The notes beneath the pieces were generated by a model. It searched no databases. It worked only from the letters and a program-made list of their open reading frames with translations, and was not told the origin of the DNA. From Paraclostridium ghonii (GTDB taxonomy: Bacteria > Bacillota > Clostridia > Peptostreptococcales > Peptostreptococcaceae), in NCBI RefSeq assembly GCF_023653455.1, contig NZ_JAKEDR010000113.1, forward strand, positions 1 to 10,953: DNA of 10,953 nucleotides, read 5' to 3'. Position 1 is the stretch's first letter, and the number at the start of each line of letters is the position of its first letter. A program made the translations under genes and the position numbers. Below, in pieces: positions 1 to 7,386 of this stretch.

Positions 1-154
1 TAATAATACTACTATAAAGTGGGTAGATAAGTTATGGTTATATTCAGTATAGAGCTGGCGGTTGGGTAAATAGGTTAAAAAAATAATAATACGATCAAGC
101 TCAAAACTCCATTAAAACAATAAACTAAGATATTTTTTTAAAAAAAATATATAT

Positions 155-183
155 AATAACTGCATATATTGCAGTTATTTTTT
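155..183 (+). terminator. Intrinsic terminator upstream of the YfcC-like gene
   Basis: A perfect 10-bp stem (AATAACTGCA at 155-164 pairing with 170-179) closes a 5-nt TATAT loop and runs into a T tract at 178-183. It probably ends transcription of a gene lying off the left edge, and it insulates the carrier gene that starts at 295. Confidence 0.8.
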
Positions 184-294
184 AGTGTGGAATTACTTGG
201 TGAATATTTGAAAAATTTAGAAATAAAATAATATTGTTTTAAATTTACCAAATGCATCATATTATTTTATTAATGATAGTCAGGAGGTAATTTT

Positions 295-1818
295 ATGATA
301 AATAAAAAAAAATTTACATTTCCTACAGCATATACTGTAATTTTAATTGTGATGCTTGTAGTTATGGGGTTAACTTATATAATCCCATCAGGAAAATATG
401 CAAAGCTTAGCTATGATGAGGATAGCTCAAAATTTATTGTGAACCTTGCAAATGGAGAATCTAATCAATATGATGCAACCCAGGAAACTCTAAATAAATT
501 AGGCGTAAATGTAAACTTAAAACAGTTTACTAGTGGAGCTATTTCAAAGCCAGTTGCATTACCAAATACATATGAAGAATTAGAAAAAGAAAACACAACA
601 GTTTTTGGAGCTATAACAACATTTTTAAAAGCTCCTATACAGGGGTTATATGATTCTATTGACATAATAGCCTTCGTATTAGTTATAGGAGGATTAGTTG
701 GGGTTATAAATAGTACAGGTGCATTTACAGCAGGGATAAATGCGTTATCTAAATCATTAAAAGGAAAAGAAAAATGGATGATTATTATTATAGCATCACT
801 GGTTGCACTAGGTGGTACTACATTTGGATTAGCAGAAGAAACAATAGCCTTTTATCCTATAGTTGTTCCTATATTTATAGCAGCTGGATATGATGCAATA
901 GTTGCGATTGCTACGATATTTTTAGGATCATGTATAGGGACAATGGCAGCTACAGTAAACCCATTTTCAACTATAATAGCTTCAAATATAGCTGGAGTAA
1001 GTTTTACAGAGGGTATGCCTCTTAGAATATTAGCATTAGTTATAACCCTTATAGCTACTTTAATATATATAATTAGATATGGGGAAAAAGTAAAGAAAGA
1101 TCCTACAAAGTCTTTAATCTATTTACAAAAAGAAGAAATAGAGAAAAGATTTTTATCTACTAAAGATGATAAAGATGGAGTAGAATTTACACTTAGAAAA
1201 AAATTAATATTATTAATATTTGGGTTATCTTTTCTTGTAATGATTTATGGAGTTAAAGAATTAGGTTGGTGGTTCATGGAAATGACAGCATTATTCTTTG
1301 CGGTTACATTTATTATAGTTCCATTGTCAAAACAAAAAGAAGGTGAATTTGTATCAAATTTCGTACAAGGAGCCGCTGACTTATTAGGGGTAGCTCTTAC
1401 TGTAGCACTTGCTAGAGGAGTTACAATAATAATGGATGGGGGGCTTATAAGTGATACTATTTTATATTCATTAAATAGTGTTGTATCTAGCATGAGTGGA
1501 ATAGCCTTCTCTGGAGTAATGTATATAGTTTATATAATATTAGGATTCTTTATAAACTCGTCTTCAGGACTTGCAGTTTTATCAATGCCTATAATGGCAC
1601 CTTTAGCAGATGTAGTCGGTGTCAACAGAGATATAATAGTAACAATATACATGTTTGGGCAAGGGTTAATAGGTATTATAACACCGACTGGATTAATATT
1701 AGCATCACTTGCTATGATAAATGTAACTTACGATAAATGGTTGAAATTTGTTATGCCATTAGTTGGAATAATCATGGTACTATCAATGGCATTGCTTTGT
1801 GTAGGATCATTTATATAA
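295..1818 (+). CDS. YfcC family (DcuC/ArcD-like) membrane carrier
   Basis: A 507-residue polytopic membrane protein of the YfcC/DcuC-like superfamily, whose members carry dicarboxylates, amino acids or arginine/ornithine. The substrate here is unknown. A short basic N-terminus (NKKKF) precedes the first hydrophobic segment (about 10-32). A polar loop of roughly 90 residues follows, then about ten further hydrophobic segments. The family signature FGLAEE lies at 177-182, followed by a segment with NPF (about 222-224). The C-terminal half repeats this pattern around FFINSSSGLAVLSMPIMAPL and ends with ITPTG before the last helices, as in E. coli YfcC. The length is normal. The ATG at 295 is supported by an AGGAGG at 282-287. 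The gene is monocistronic by context, with terminators at 155-183 and 1935-1968. Only a weak promoter candidate is visible (TATTAT at 260-265 with a poor -35). Family assignment is firm; substrate is not. Confidence 0.9.
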   Translation: MINKKKFTFPTAYTVILIVMLVVMGLTYIIPSGKYAKLSYDEDSSKFIVNLANGESNQYDATQETLNKLGVNVNLKQFTSGAISKPVALPNTYEELEKENTTVFGAITTFLKAPIQGLYDSIDIIAFVLVIGGLVGVINSTGAFTAGINALSKSLKGKEKWMIIIIASLVALGGTTFGLAEETIAFYPIVVPIFIAAGYDAIVAIATIFLGSCIGTMAATVNPFSTIIASNIAGVSFTEGMPLRILALVITLIATLIYIIRYGEKVKKDPTKSLIYLQKEEIEKRFLSTKDDKDGVEFTLRKKLILLIFGLSFLVMIYGVKELGWWFMEMTALFFAVTFIIVPLSKQKEGEFVSNFVQGAADLLGVALTVALARGVTIIMDGGLISDTILYSLNSVVSSMSGIAFSGVMYIVYIILGFFINSSSGLAVLSMPIMAPLADVVGVNRDIIVTIYMFGQGLIGIITPTGLILASLAMINVTYDKWLKFVMPLVGIIMVLSMALLCVGSFI

Positions 1819-1934
1819 AAATATAAAACTTGGATCTGTTAGCTAACTTTGTAATAAATATACAATAAAAATAACTGTATCCTAGTAATCTAAATTGTTT
1901 TAAGCTAAGATAAGGAAAGTTTTATAAATTTTAG

Positions 1935-1968
1935 AGGTTTATCATATTAATTATGGTAGACCTTTTTT
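1935..1968 (+). terminator. Intrinsic terminator or attenuator between carrier and glycosyltransferase
   Basis: An 11-bp stem (1935-1945 with 1953-1963, including two G-U pairs) and a 7-nt loop are followed by a T run at 1963-1968. It is placed to end the carrier transcript. It also lies only about 15 nt before the ribosome binding site of the glycosyltransferase, with no room for a promoter in between, so it may sit in that gene's own leader. Confidence 0.75.
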
Positions 1969-1996
1969 GTTAAATTTATAATTGGGAGTGGATATT

Positions 1997-3469
1997 TTGA
2001 AAAGTTTGAGTGTTTGTATGATAGTAAAAAATGAAGAAAAAAATATTAAACGTTGTTTAGAAAGTATATATAAAATAGCAGATGAAATTGTAATTGTAGA
2101 TACAGGATCAGATGATGAGACTTTAGATATATGTAACCAATACGATTCTAAGATAATAAAGCATAAATGGAATAATGACTTTAGTGAAGCTAGAAATATA
2201 TCACTAGATTATGCCACTAAAGATTATATATTATTTTTAGATGCAGATGAAGAATTATCAAGTGTAGATTTAGAAAAACTGAAATTAATGTTAAGTAAAA
2301 GCAAATTAGCAGAGGGGTATTTTTTAAAATTAATAAATATAATTAATGAAAATGAAGTAGGGGAATATGTAGTTTTTAGGCTATTTAAAAATAAGAAAAA
2401 CTATAGATTTAGGGGGAAGGTACATGAGCAAATAGCTAACTGTATACAAAAATATAATAAAGAAAACTGCATTGAGAATATAGATATTAAAATATATCAT
2501 TATGGATATGACCCGAACAAGGTAAATATAGAAGAGAAATATAAAAGAAATATTGGTATTTTAAATACATATACTGAAGAGGAAAAAGATGCTTATTATT
2601 ATTATGTTTTAGGCAATGAGTATGCTAGAATAACTGATTTTAACAGAGCTATAGAGTCATATGAAAAATCTATGAATGTTATGGATATGAAATACAATTA
2701 TGTGTTTTATCCATATTTAATATTAAATACAGTTAAAGCTTACTCAAATGTTAAACAATTTTATAAGGAGTTAAAATTTATAGAAAAAGTAAAAACAACA
2801 ACTCCAAATTTTAAAGACTTATATTTTATGGAGTGTTTGGCTCATATTGAATGTGGGAAGATAAGCAGAGCATTAGAAAGTTTAAATAAATATACTGATT
2901 GCCTAGTAGAGAATAACTACCTATACCCAAACAATAATTTTGAAAATATCTACGACATACATGAAATGAAAAAAAAACTTAAAGATGCAAGTATTTATAG
3001 TGGGAATTTGTTAAGTGCTCTAATGTTTATAAATGAGGATGTTGAAAACCTAACAGAAACCGTAAAGAGTTTTAATGAAATAGTATCCAATTTCGTTATT
3101 CTAACTTCCAATAACAATCTAAATTTATGTAATTTAAAAAACATAGGAGCACAAATAATTTACTCTAAAAATAAGAATAAGCAAATTGACATTGGATTGA
3201 AAGAATGTAGAGGAAAGTACATTATATTTATTGATAAAGGAGAAATATGTTCCACTTTTAGTCAAAGAAAAATAATAGAGTTGTTATCAACTACAAATGA
3301 AGAAAGTTTTAGTTTAAATATAGTAAATATAGCTAGTGACACCTACTCTAAAGATATAAGGATTATAAAGAACAAAAAATATAATTTCTCTAAAGATTAT
3401 AAGATAAACTTAGTAAAAAATAAAAAAGTTATAGATAGTAATATATATATACACAAGTCTTTTAATTAA
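1997..3469 (+). CDS. Family 2 glycosyltransferase with TPR-like middle and degenerate second GT module
   Basis: A 490-residue protein. Residues 1-170 are a GT-A fold glycosyltransferase of the family 2 (SunS-like, TPR-containing) type. It shows LSVCMIVKNEE at 4-14, EIVIVDTGSDDET at 30-42, the metal/nucleotide-sugar DAD motif at 82-84 (FLDADEE), FRLFKNK at 127-133 and VHEQ at 142-145. Residues about 198-230 (YVLGNEYARITDFNRAIESY) look like a TPR. Residues about 338-490 repeat the N-terminal pattern in a decayed form, with DKG (413-415) where the DAD should be. I chose TTG at 1997 over the more upstream in-frame TTG at 1982. GGGAGTGG at 1984-1991 sits about 8 nt before 1997, and the protein then begins MKSLSVCMIVKNEE as is usual in the family. 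No signal peptide or membrane segment is visible, so it is probably cytoplasmic. The acceptor is unknown; peptide, protein and polysaccharide are all possible. Confidence 0.85.
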   Translation: MKSLSVCMIVKNEEKNIKRCLESIYKIADEIVIVDTGSDDETLDICNQYDSKIIKHKWNNDFSEARNISLDYATKDYILFLDADEELSSVDLEKLKLMLSKSKLAEGYFLKLINIINENEVGEYVVFRLFKNKKNYRFRGKVHEQIANCIQKYNKENCIENIDIKIYHYGYDPNKVNIEEKYKRNIGILNTYTEEEKDAYYYYVLGNEYARITDFNRAIESYEKSMNVMDMKYNYVFYPYLILNTVKAYSNVKQFYKELKFIEKVKTTTPNFKDLYFMECLAHIECGKISRALESLNKYTDCLVENNYLYPNNNFENIYDIHEMKKKLKDASIYSGNLLSALMFINEDVENLTETVKSFNEIVSNFVILTSNNNLNLCNLKNIGAQIIYSKNKNKQIDIGLKECRGKYIIFIDKGEICSTFSQRKIIELLSTTNEESFSLNIVNIASDTYSKDIRIIKNKKYNFSKDYKINLVKNKKVIDSNIYIHKSFN

Positions 3470-3487
3470 AAAATTAGTTTTTATATA

Positions 3488-3516
3488 TTGACAATTATAT
3501 ATTAAAAGATTATTAT
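3488..3516 (+). promoter_or_regulatory. Sigma-A type promoter of the riboflavin operon
   Basis: A perfect -35 TTGACA (3488-3493), a 17-nt spacer and a -10 TATTAT (3511-3516) predict a start site near 3523. That is about ten nucleotides before the FMN aptamer begins. It is the best promoter match in the window. Confidence 0.85.
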
Positions 3517-3535
3517 TTAATTAGAATTAAATAAT
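3512..3535. repeat. 11-bp perfect dyad over the -10 box and start site of the rib promoter
   Basis: The arms ATTATTTAATT (3512-3522) and AATTAAATAAT (3525-3535) are exact reverse complements around a 2-nt AG centre. The dyad overlaps the -10 box, the predicted start site and the first base of riboswitch P1. It could be an operator, but it is entirely A/T and could arise by chance in such DNA. Confidence 0.4.
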
Positions 3536-3642
3536 CTTCAGGGCAGGGTGAAATTCCCTACCGGCGGTAAAGCCCGCGAGCCATAAATGGCATGATTCGG
3601 TTAAATTCCGAAGCCGACAGTAAAGTCTGGATGAAAGAAGAT
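3534..3642 (+). promoter_or_regulatory. FMN riboswitch (RFN element) aptamer
   Basis: The conserved RFN core is directly readable: GGGCAGGGTGAAATTCCC (3541-3558), ACCGGCGGTA, AGCCCGCGAGCC, GATTCGGTTAAATTCCG, AGCCGACAGTAAAGTCTGG and GATGAAAGAAGAT. P1 is closed by ATCTTC (3534-3539) pairing with GAAGAT (3637-3642). The variable stem is a short hairpin, GCCAT/ATGGC. The aptamer binds flavin mononucleotide. It sits directly upstream of ribD, and two intrinsic terminators follow it, so control is by transcription termination when FMN is abundant. A further weak hairpin (3651-3677) lies between the aptamer and the first terminator. Confidence 0.97.
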
Positions 3643-3687
3643 AGTTTGTGATAATGTATATAATCGTATACTATTATTTTGATTTGT

Positions 3688-3722
3688 AAGCTCTGAAATA
3701 TTCTATATTTCAGAGCTTTTTT
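3688..3722 (+). terminator. First riboswitch terminator (expression platform)
   Basis: A perfect 13-bp stem (3688-3700 with 3706-3718) and a 5-nt loop run into a T tract (3717-3722). Its 5' arm segment GCTCTGAA (3690-3697) is complementary, with one G-U pair, to TTCAGGGC (3537-3544), which includes part of the 5' strand of aptamer P1. That gives a plausible ligand-free antiterminator pairing. Confidence 0.92.
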
Positions 3723-3753
3723 AATTAATATAATAAGTGTGTTTTTTATATAT

Positions 3754-3788
3754 AAAAAAAGCCCTGAGTTTTTAACTTAGGGCTTTTT
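3754..3788 (+). terminator. Second leader terminator, between riboswitch and ribD
   Basis: A 13-bp stem (3758-3770 with 3774-3786, one G-U pair) with a 3-nt loop is followed by a T run (3784-3788). A stretch of A's at 3754-3760 precedes it, so it may work in both directions. It lies 33 nt before the ribD ribosome binding site, with no promoter visible in between, so all rib transcripts from 3523 must pass it. Its arm GCCCTGA (3761-3767) is a perfect complement of TCAGGGC (3538-3544) in the aptamer. Confidence 0.85.
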
Positions 3789-3833
3789 GTTATTATTTTC
3801 TTTCATACAAATGAGAAAATGAAAGGAGAAAAA

Positions 3834-4931
3834 ATGGACGAGTATTACATGGACTTAGCAATTAAACTTGCAAAACAAGGTGTAGGAAAAGTAAACCCTA
3901 ACCCTATGGTAGGAGCAATTATAGTTAAAAACAACAAGATTATAGGGAAGGGATACCACAAAGAGTATGGTGGCAAACATGCAGAGATAAATGCAATTGA
4001 AAGTTCAATTGAAAGTTTAGATGGATCAACTATGTATGTAAATTTAGAGCCTTGCTCTCATTTTGGAAAAACTCCACCTTGTGTAGAAAAGATAATAGAA
4101 AATAAAATAAGTAAAGTTGTTATAGCTTCTGTAGATCCTAATCCTTTAGTAAGAGGCAATGGAGTAAAAAAGCTTTTAGATGCAGGAATTGAAGTTGAAG
4201 TTGGAGTTTTAGATGAAGAAAATAAAAAATTAAATGAAGTTTTTATGAAATATATAATACATAAAAAGCCATTTGTAGTTATGAAGGTTGCAATGAGCTT
4301 AGATGGAAAAATAGCAACAACTACAGGTGAATCTAAGTGGATAAGCTGTGAAGAATCAAGGAAATGCGTACATAAACTGAGAAGTGAAGTAATGGGAATT
4401 TTAGTTGGAATAAATACAGTGATAAAGGATGATCCAATGTTAAATTGTAGATTAGAAAATGGTAAAAATCCAATAAGAATCATTGTAGATACCACACTTA
4501 AAATTCCAATAAATTCAAAAATTGTATCTAGCTCAAACTTAATTAGAACAATTATAGTAACCACAAAAAAAGCAAATATTAACTCAATAAATTTATTAAA
4601 AGAAAATGGAGTTGAAATATTAATCGTTAATTCAAAGGATAATTTGGTTGATTTAGAAGATATGATAATTAAATTGGGAGAATTAAATATAGATAGTATT
4701 CTCATAGAAGGAGGATCTAAATTAAATTTTGCAGCAATAAATGAAAATATAGTAGATAAAATGCAAGTATATATAGCTCCTATATTAATAGGAGGTGAAG
4801 ATTCAAAAACACCTATTGGTGGAAGCGGAATACGTCACTTAAGTGAAGCATTTAGACTTAGTAAAATGGATTATAAAACTATAGGCTCAGATATTTTAAT
4901 AGAGGGATACTTGAAGGGAAGTGAGGCTTAA
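3834..4931 (+). CDS. ribD: RibD, bifunctional pyrimidine deaminase / uracil reductase
   Basis: A 365-residue cytoplasmic enzyme for the second and third steps of riboflavin synthesis: deamination of diaminohydroxyphosphoribosylaminopyrimidine, then NADPH-dependent reduction of the ribosyl side chain. The N-terminal deaminase (about 1-144) has NPNPMVGA (21-28), the zinc and proton-shuttle residues H49-A-E51, and PCSHFGKTPPC with C74 and C83. The C-terminal reductase (about 146-362) starts with VVMKVAMSLDGKIA, including K151, and contains LIEGGS with E292. All catalytic residues expected from the B. subtilis enzyme are present and the length is normal. I chose the ATG at 3834 because AAAGGAG (3822-3828) lies 5 nt upstream. 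An in-frame ATG at 3819 overlaps that site and lacks one of its own. It is the first gene of the FMN-riboswitch operon and abuts ribE with no spacer. Confidence 0.97.
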   Translation: MDEYYMDLAIKLAKQGVGKVNPNPMVGAIIVKNNKIIGKGYHKEYGGKHAEINAIESSIESLDGSTMYVNLEPCSHFGKTPPCVEKIIENKISKVVIASVDPNPLVRGNGVKKLLDAGIEVEVGVLDEENKKLNEVFMKYIIHKKPFVVMKVAMSLDGKIATTTGESKWISCEESRKCVHKLRSEVMGILVGINTVIKDDPMLNCRLENGKNPIRIIVDTTLKIPINSKIVSSSNLIRTIIVTTKKANINSINLLKENGVEILIVNSKDNLVDLEDMIIKLGELNIDSILIEGGSKLNFAAINENIVDKMQVYIAPILIGGEDSKTPIGGSGIRHLSEAFRLSKMDYKTIGSDILIEGYLKGSEA

Positions 4932-5585
4932 TTGTTTACAGGAATAGTTGAGGAAATCGGTATTATAAAATCTATAAAAAGTGGAATTAAATCATCTAAA
5001 CTTATTATTGGTTGTAGTAAGGTACTAGAAAAAACTGAAATAGGAGATAGCATTTGTACAAATGGAGTATGTTTAACTGTTACTAATATAAACAAAGATA
5101 CTTTTGAAGCAGATGTTATGGCAGAAACTATTAGAAAAAGTAATTTTAAAACTTTAAATATAGGAAGTAAAGTAAATCTAGAAAGAGCATTAAGTTTAAA
5201 CACTCGATTAGGAGGGCATTTGGTTAGTGGTCATATAGATGGTATAGGATATATAACTTCTCTAAAAAAAGAAGATAATGCAATATGGGTAAGTGTAAAA
5301 ACTTCGAGAGATGTACTTAAGTACATTGTTTACAAAGGATCTATAGCAATTGATGGAATAAGTTTAACAGTAGCATATGTAGATGAGGATATATTTAAGG
5401 TTTCCATAATACCACACACTTTACAAAAAACTATATTATTAAGTAAAAACGTGGGAGACAGCGTAAATTTAGAATGTGATGTAATAGGAAAGTATGTAGA
5501 AAAATTATTAGGAATTAATAAATTAAATAAAAAAGAAAGGAGTTCTATAAGTGAAGATTTTCTAAAAGAAAATGGATTTTTCTAA
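4932..5585 (+). CDS. ribE: Riboflavin synthase, alpha subunit
   Basis: A 217-residue enzyme that dismutates two molecules of 6,7-dimethyl-8-ribityllumazine to riboflavin, the last step of the pathway. It has the two tandem lumazine-binding barrels typical of the family. The first begins with the diagnostic [10 protein letters not shown] (1-10) and contains NGVCLTV (44-50). The second begins around 98 after [13 protein letters not shown] and contains the matching DGISLTV (141-147). A charged C-terminal tail of about 25 residues follows. The start is TTG, directly adjacent to the ribD TAA. GTGAGG (4921-4926) inside the end of ribD serves as ribosome binding site 5 nt upstream, implying translational coupling. 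It is the second gene of the rib operon. Confidence 0.96.
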   Translation: MFTGIVEEIGIIKSIKSGIKSSKLIIGCSKVLEKTEIGDSICTNGVCLTVTNINKDTFEADVMAETIRKSNFKTLNIGSKVNLERALSLNTRLGGHLVSGHIDGIGYITSLKKEDNAIWVSVKTSRDVLKYIVYKGSIAIDGISLTVAYVDEDIFKVSIIPHTLQKTILLSKNVGDSVNLECDVIGKYVEKLLGINKLNKKERSSISEDFLKENGFF

Positions 5586-5608
5586 AAAATAGTATTGGAG
5601 GAAGCAAA

Positions 5609-6805
5609 ATGTTTATGTTTAATAGTATTGAAGAAGCAATAGAGGATATAAAAGAAGGAAAAATAGTTGTAGTAATAGATGATGAAGATAGAGAAAATGA
5701 AGGTGATTTATTAATGGCAGCAGAAAAGGTAACTCCTGAAGCTATAAACTTTATGGCGACTTATGGAAGAGGTCTTATATGCATGCCACTAGAAGAAGAA
5801 CTTTTAAATAGTTTAGACATACATCAAATGGTAAAAGAAAATACAGATAACCATGAAACTGCATTTACTGTAAGTATAGATCATGTAGATACAACTACAG
5901 GAATATCAGCTTATGAAAGAGCCTTAACAATACAAAAAGTTTTAGAAAAAGATTCAGTTCCTAATGATTTTAGGAGACCCGGTCATATATTTCCATTAAG
6001 AGCTAAAAAAGGAGGAGTTTTAGTTAGAAATGGTCATACAGAAGCTGCAGTTGATTTATCTAAATTAGCAGGCTTAAAACCAGGAGGAGTAATATGCGAA
6101 ATTATGAATGATGATGGAACTATGGCTAGAACTAATGAATTAATTAAATTTGCAAGTATACATAATCTTAAAATTATAACTATAAAAGACTTAGTTGAAT
6201 ATAGAAAAAGTAAAGAATGCCATGTAGAAAGAGTTGTAGAAACAAATATGCCAACAAAGTATGGAGATTTTAAAATGTATGGTTTTGTAAATAAGTTAAA
6301 TGGAGAACACCATGTAGCTTTAGTAATGGGAGATATTTTACCAAGTGATGATGTATTAACAAGAGTACATTCAGAGTGTCTAACAGGTGATGCACTTGGC
6401 TCTAAGAGATGTGATTGTGGAGAGCAATACGATGAAGCTATGAAAGCAATAGCTAAAGAAGGCAAGGGAATACTATTATATTTAAGACAAGAAGGTAGGG
6501 GGATAGGCTTAATAAACAAACTAAGAGTATATGCCCTACAAGATGAAGGTTTAGATACAGTAGAAGCAAATCTTAAGTTAGGTTTTAAAGCTGATATGAG
6601 AGAATACTTTATAGGTGCTCAAATACTTAGAGACCTAGGAGCTAAAAAACTTAGATTGATGACAAACAATCCAAGAAAGATAGATGATTTAAGCGAGCAT
6701 GGTATAGAGATAGTAGAAAGAGTTCCTATTCAAATGAATCATAATGAGATTAATGAATTCTATTTAAAAACAAAAAAAGAAAAATTAGGGCATTTATTAG
6801 CCTAA
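5609..6805 (+). CDS. ribBA: RibBA, DHBP synthase / GTP cyclohydrolase II fusion
   Basis: A 398-residue bifunctional enzyme supplying both riboflavin precursors. The N-terminal RibB domain (about 1-203) makes 3,4-dihydroxy-2-butanone 4-phosphate from ribulose 5-phosphate. It shows [10 protein letters not shown] (24-33), RPGH (123-126) and GHTEA (142-146). The C-terminal RibA domain (about 205-398) opens the GTP imidazole ring. It has [10 protein letters not shown] and SKRCDCGEQ, whose cysteines C257, C268 and C270 are the zinc ligands, then RQEGRGIGL and LMTNNPRKI. Both halves keep their catalytic motifs, so both activities are expected. The ATG at 5609 follows GGAGG (5597-5601) at 7 nt. The gene begins 23 nt after ribE, and ribH follows after 33 nt, in the order ribD-ribE-ribBA-ribH that is standard in Firmicutes. 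Confidence 0.97.
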   Translation: MFMFNSIEEAIEDIKEGKIVVVIDDEDRENEGDLLMAAEKVTPEAINFMATYGRGLICMPLEEELLNSLDIHQMVKENTDNHETAFTVSIDHVDTTTGISAYERALTIQKVLEKDSVPNDFRRPGHIFPLRAKKGGVLVRNGHTEAAVDLSKLAGLKPGGVICEIMNDDGTMARTNELIKFASIHNLKIITIKDLVEYRKSKECHVERVVETNMPTKYGDFKMYGFVNKLNGEHHVALVMGDILPSDDVLTRVHSECLTGDALGSKRCDCGEQYDEAMKAIAKEGKGILLYLRQEGRGIGLINKLRVYALQDEGLDTVEANLKLGFKADMREYFIGAQILRDLGAKKLRLMTNNPRKIDDLSEHGIEIVERVPIQMNHNEINEFYLKTKKEKLGHLLA

Positions 6806-6838
6806 TTATAAAATATATAAACTAAAGGAGATATGTAT

Positions 6839-7300
6839 ATGAAAACAATAGAAGGTAATTTAGTAGCGAAAGATATTAAGGTAGGAATAATAGTTGGTAG
6901 ATTTAATGAATTTATAGTATCTAAGTTATTAGGTGGGGCATTAGATGGACTGAAAAGACATGGAGTAGAGGAAGAAAATATAGAAGTATCTTGGGTTCCA
7001 GGAGCTTTTGAAATTCCTTTAGTTGCAAAAAAGATGGCAAAGTCTAAAAAGTATGATGCAATCATATGTTTAGGAGCTGTTATAAAAGGATCAACACCTC
7101 ATTTTGACTATGTTTGTGCTGAAGCTTCTAAAGGAATTGCATCTGTATCACTTAGTGAAGAGTTGCCGATTATATTTGGAGTTTTAACTACAGACACAAT
7201 TGAACAAGCTATAGAAAGGGCAGGAACAAAAGCAGGAAACAAAGGATATGATGCAGCTGTTTCAGCTATAGAGATGGCTAATTTGCTTAAAAACTTTTAA
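6839..7300 (+). CDS. ribH: 6,7-dimethyl-8-ribityllumazine synthase (beta subunit)
   Basis: A 153-residue enzyme that condenses 5-amino-6-ribitylaminouracil with dihydroxybutanone phosphate to form the lumazine substrate of RibE. Members assemble into pentamers or 60-subunit shells. Visible signatures are VGRFNEFI (19-26), [10 protein letters not shown] (52-61), [16 protein letters not shown] with the catalytic H88, and AGTKAGNKG near the C-terminus. Length matches the family. I chose ATG at 6839 because AAAGGAG (6824-6830) lies 8 nt upstream. An in-frame ATG at 6833 would leave only 2 nt and add two residues. It is the last gene of the rib operon, with a hairpin at 7316-7341 just downstream. 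Confidence 0.97.
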   Translation: MKTIEGNLVAKDIKVGIIVGRFNEFIVSKLLGGALDGLKRHGVEEENIEVSWVPGAFEIPLVAKKMAKSKKYDAIICLGAVIKGSTPHFDYVCAEASKGIASVSLSEELPIIFGVLTTDTIEQAIERAGTKAGNKGYDAAVSAIEMANLLKNF

Positions 7301-7315
7301 ATTACATATATTTTT

Positions 7316-7341
7316 GAGACCACTAAAAAAGTGGTCTCTTT
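7316..7341 (+). terminator. Probable terminator of the riboflavin operon
   Basis: A perfect 9-bp stem GAGACCACT (7316-7324) with AGTGGTCTC (7330-7338) closes an all-A 5-nt loop 15 nt after the ribH stop. The following T run is short (TTT, 7339-7341), so termination may be weaker than at the other hairpins in this window. On the minus strand no U run follows, so it does not obviously end the convergent gene. Confidence 0.65.
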
Positions 7342-7386
7342 GAAATTGCTATAATCTATATAAACAACACTTAGCCAAATTTATTT

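Noticed and set aside
1838..1847. 10-bp palindrome GTTAGCTAAC after the carrier gene
   Set aside because: It is short, isolated and not followed by a T run; nothing around it suggests a site.
1982..1996. Upstream TTG start for the glycosyltransferase (five extra residues)
   Set aside because: The GGGAGTGG ribosome binding site lies inside this stretch and is correctly spaced for the TTG at 1997. The protein then begins with the usual family N-terminus.
3651..3677. A/T-rich hairpin between the FMN aptamer and the first terminator as an additional terminator
   Set aside because: The stem is all A/T apart from one pair, has a bulge and is followed by only a short interrupted T run. It is noted as a leader structure only.
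3819..3833. Upstream ATG for ribD
   Set aside because: It overlaps the AAAGGAG that serves the ATG at 3834 and has no site of its own. RibD proteins normally begin at the 3834 position.
4058..4705. Long minus-strand open frame inside ribD
   Set aside because: It is the antisense shadow of ribD in A/T-rich codons. It has no ribosome binding site or recognisable motif, and the plus strand is plainly coding.
6034..6519. Minus-strand open frame inside ribBA
   Set aside because: It is an antisense shadow of conserved ribBA motifs, with low-complexity Ser/Leu/Ile content and no start signals.
6833..6838. Upstream ATG for ribH
   Set aside because: Only 2 nt separate it from the AAAGGAG. The ATG at 6839 has proper spacing and gives the normal protein length.
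7316..7341. Hairpin as terminator for the convergent isomerase-like gene
   Set aside because: Read on the minus strand the stem is followed by A's rather than a U run, so only the plus-strand role for the rib operon is supported.
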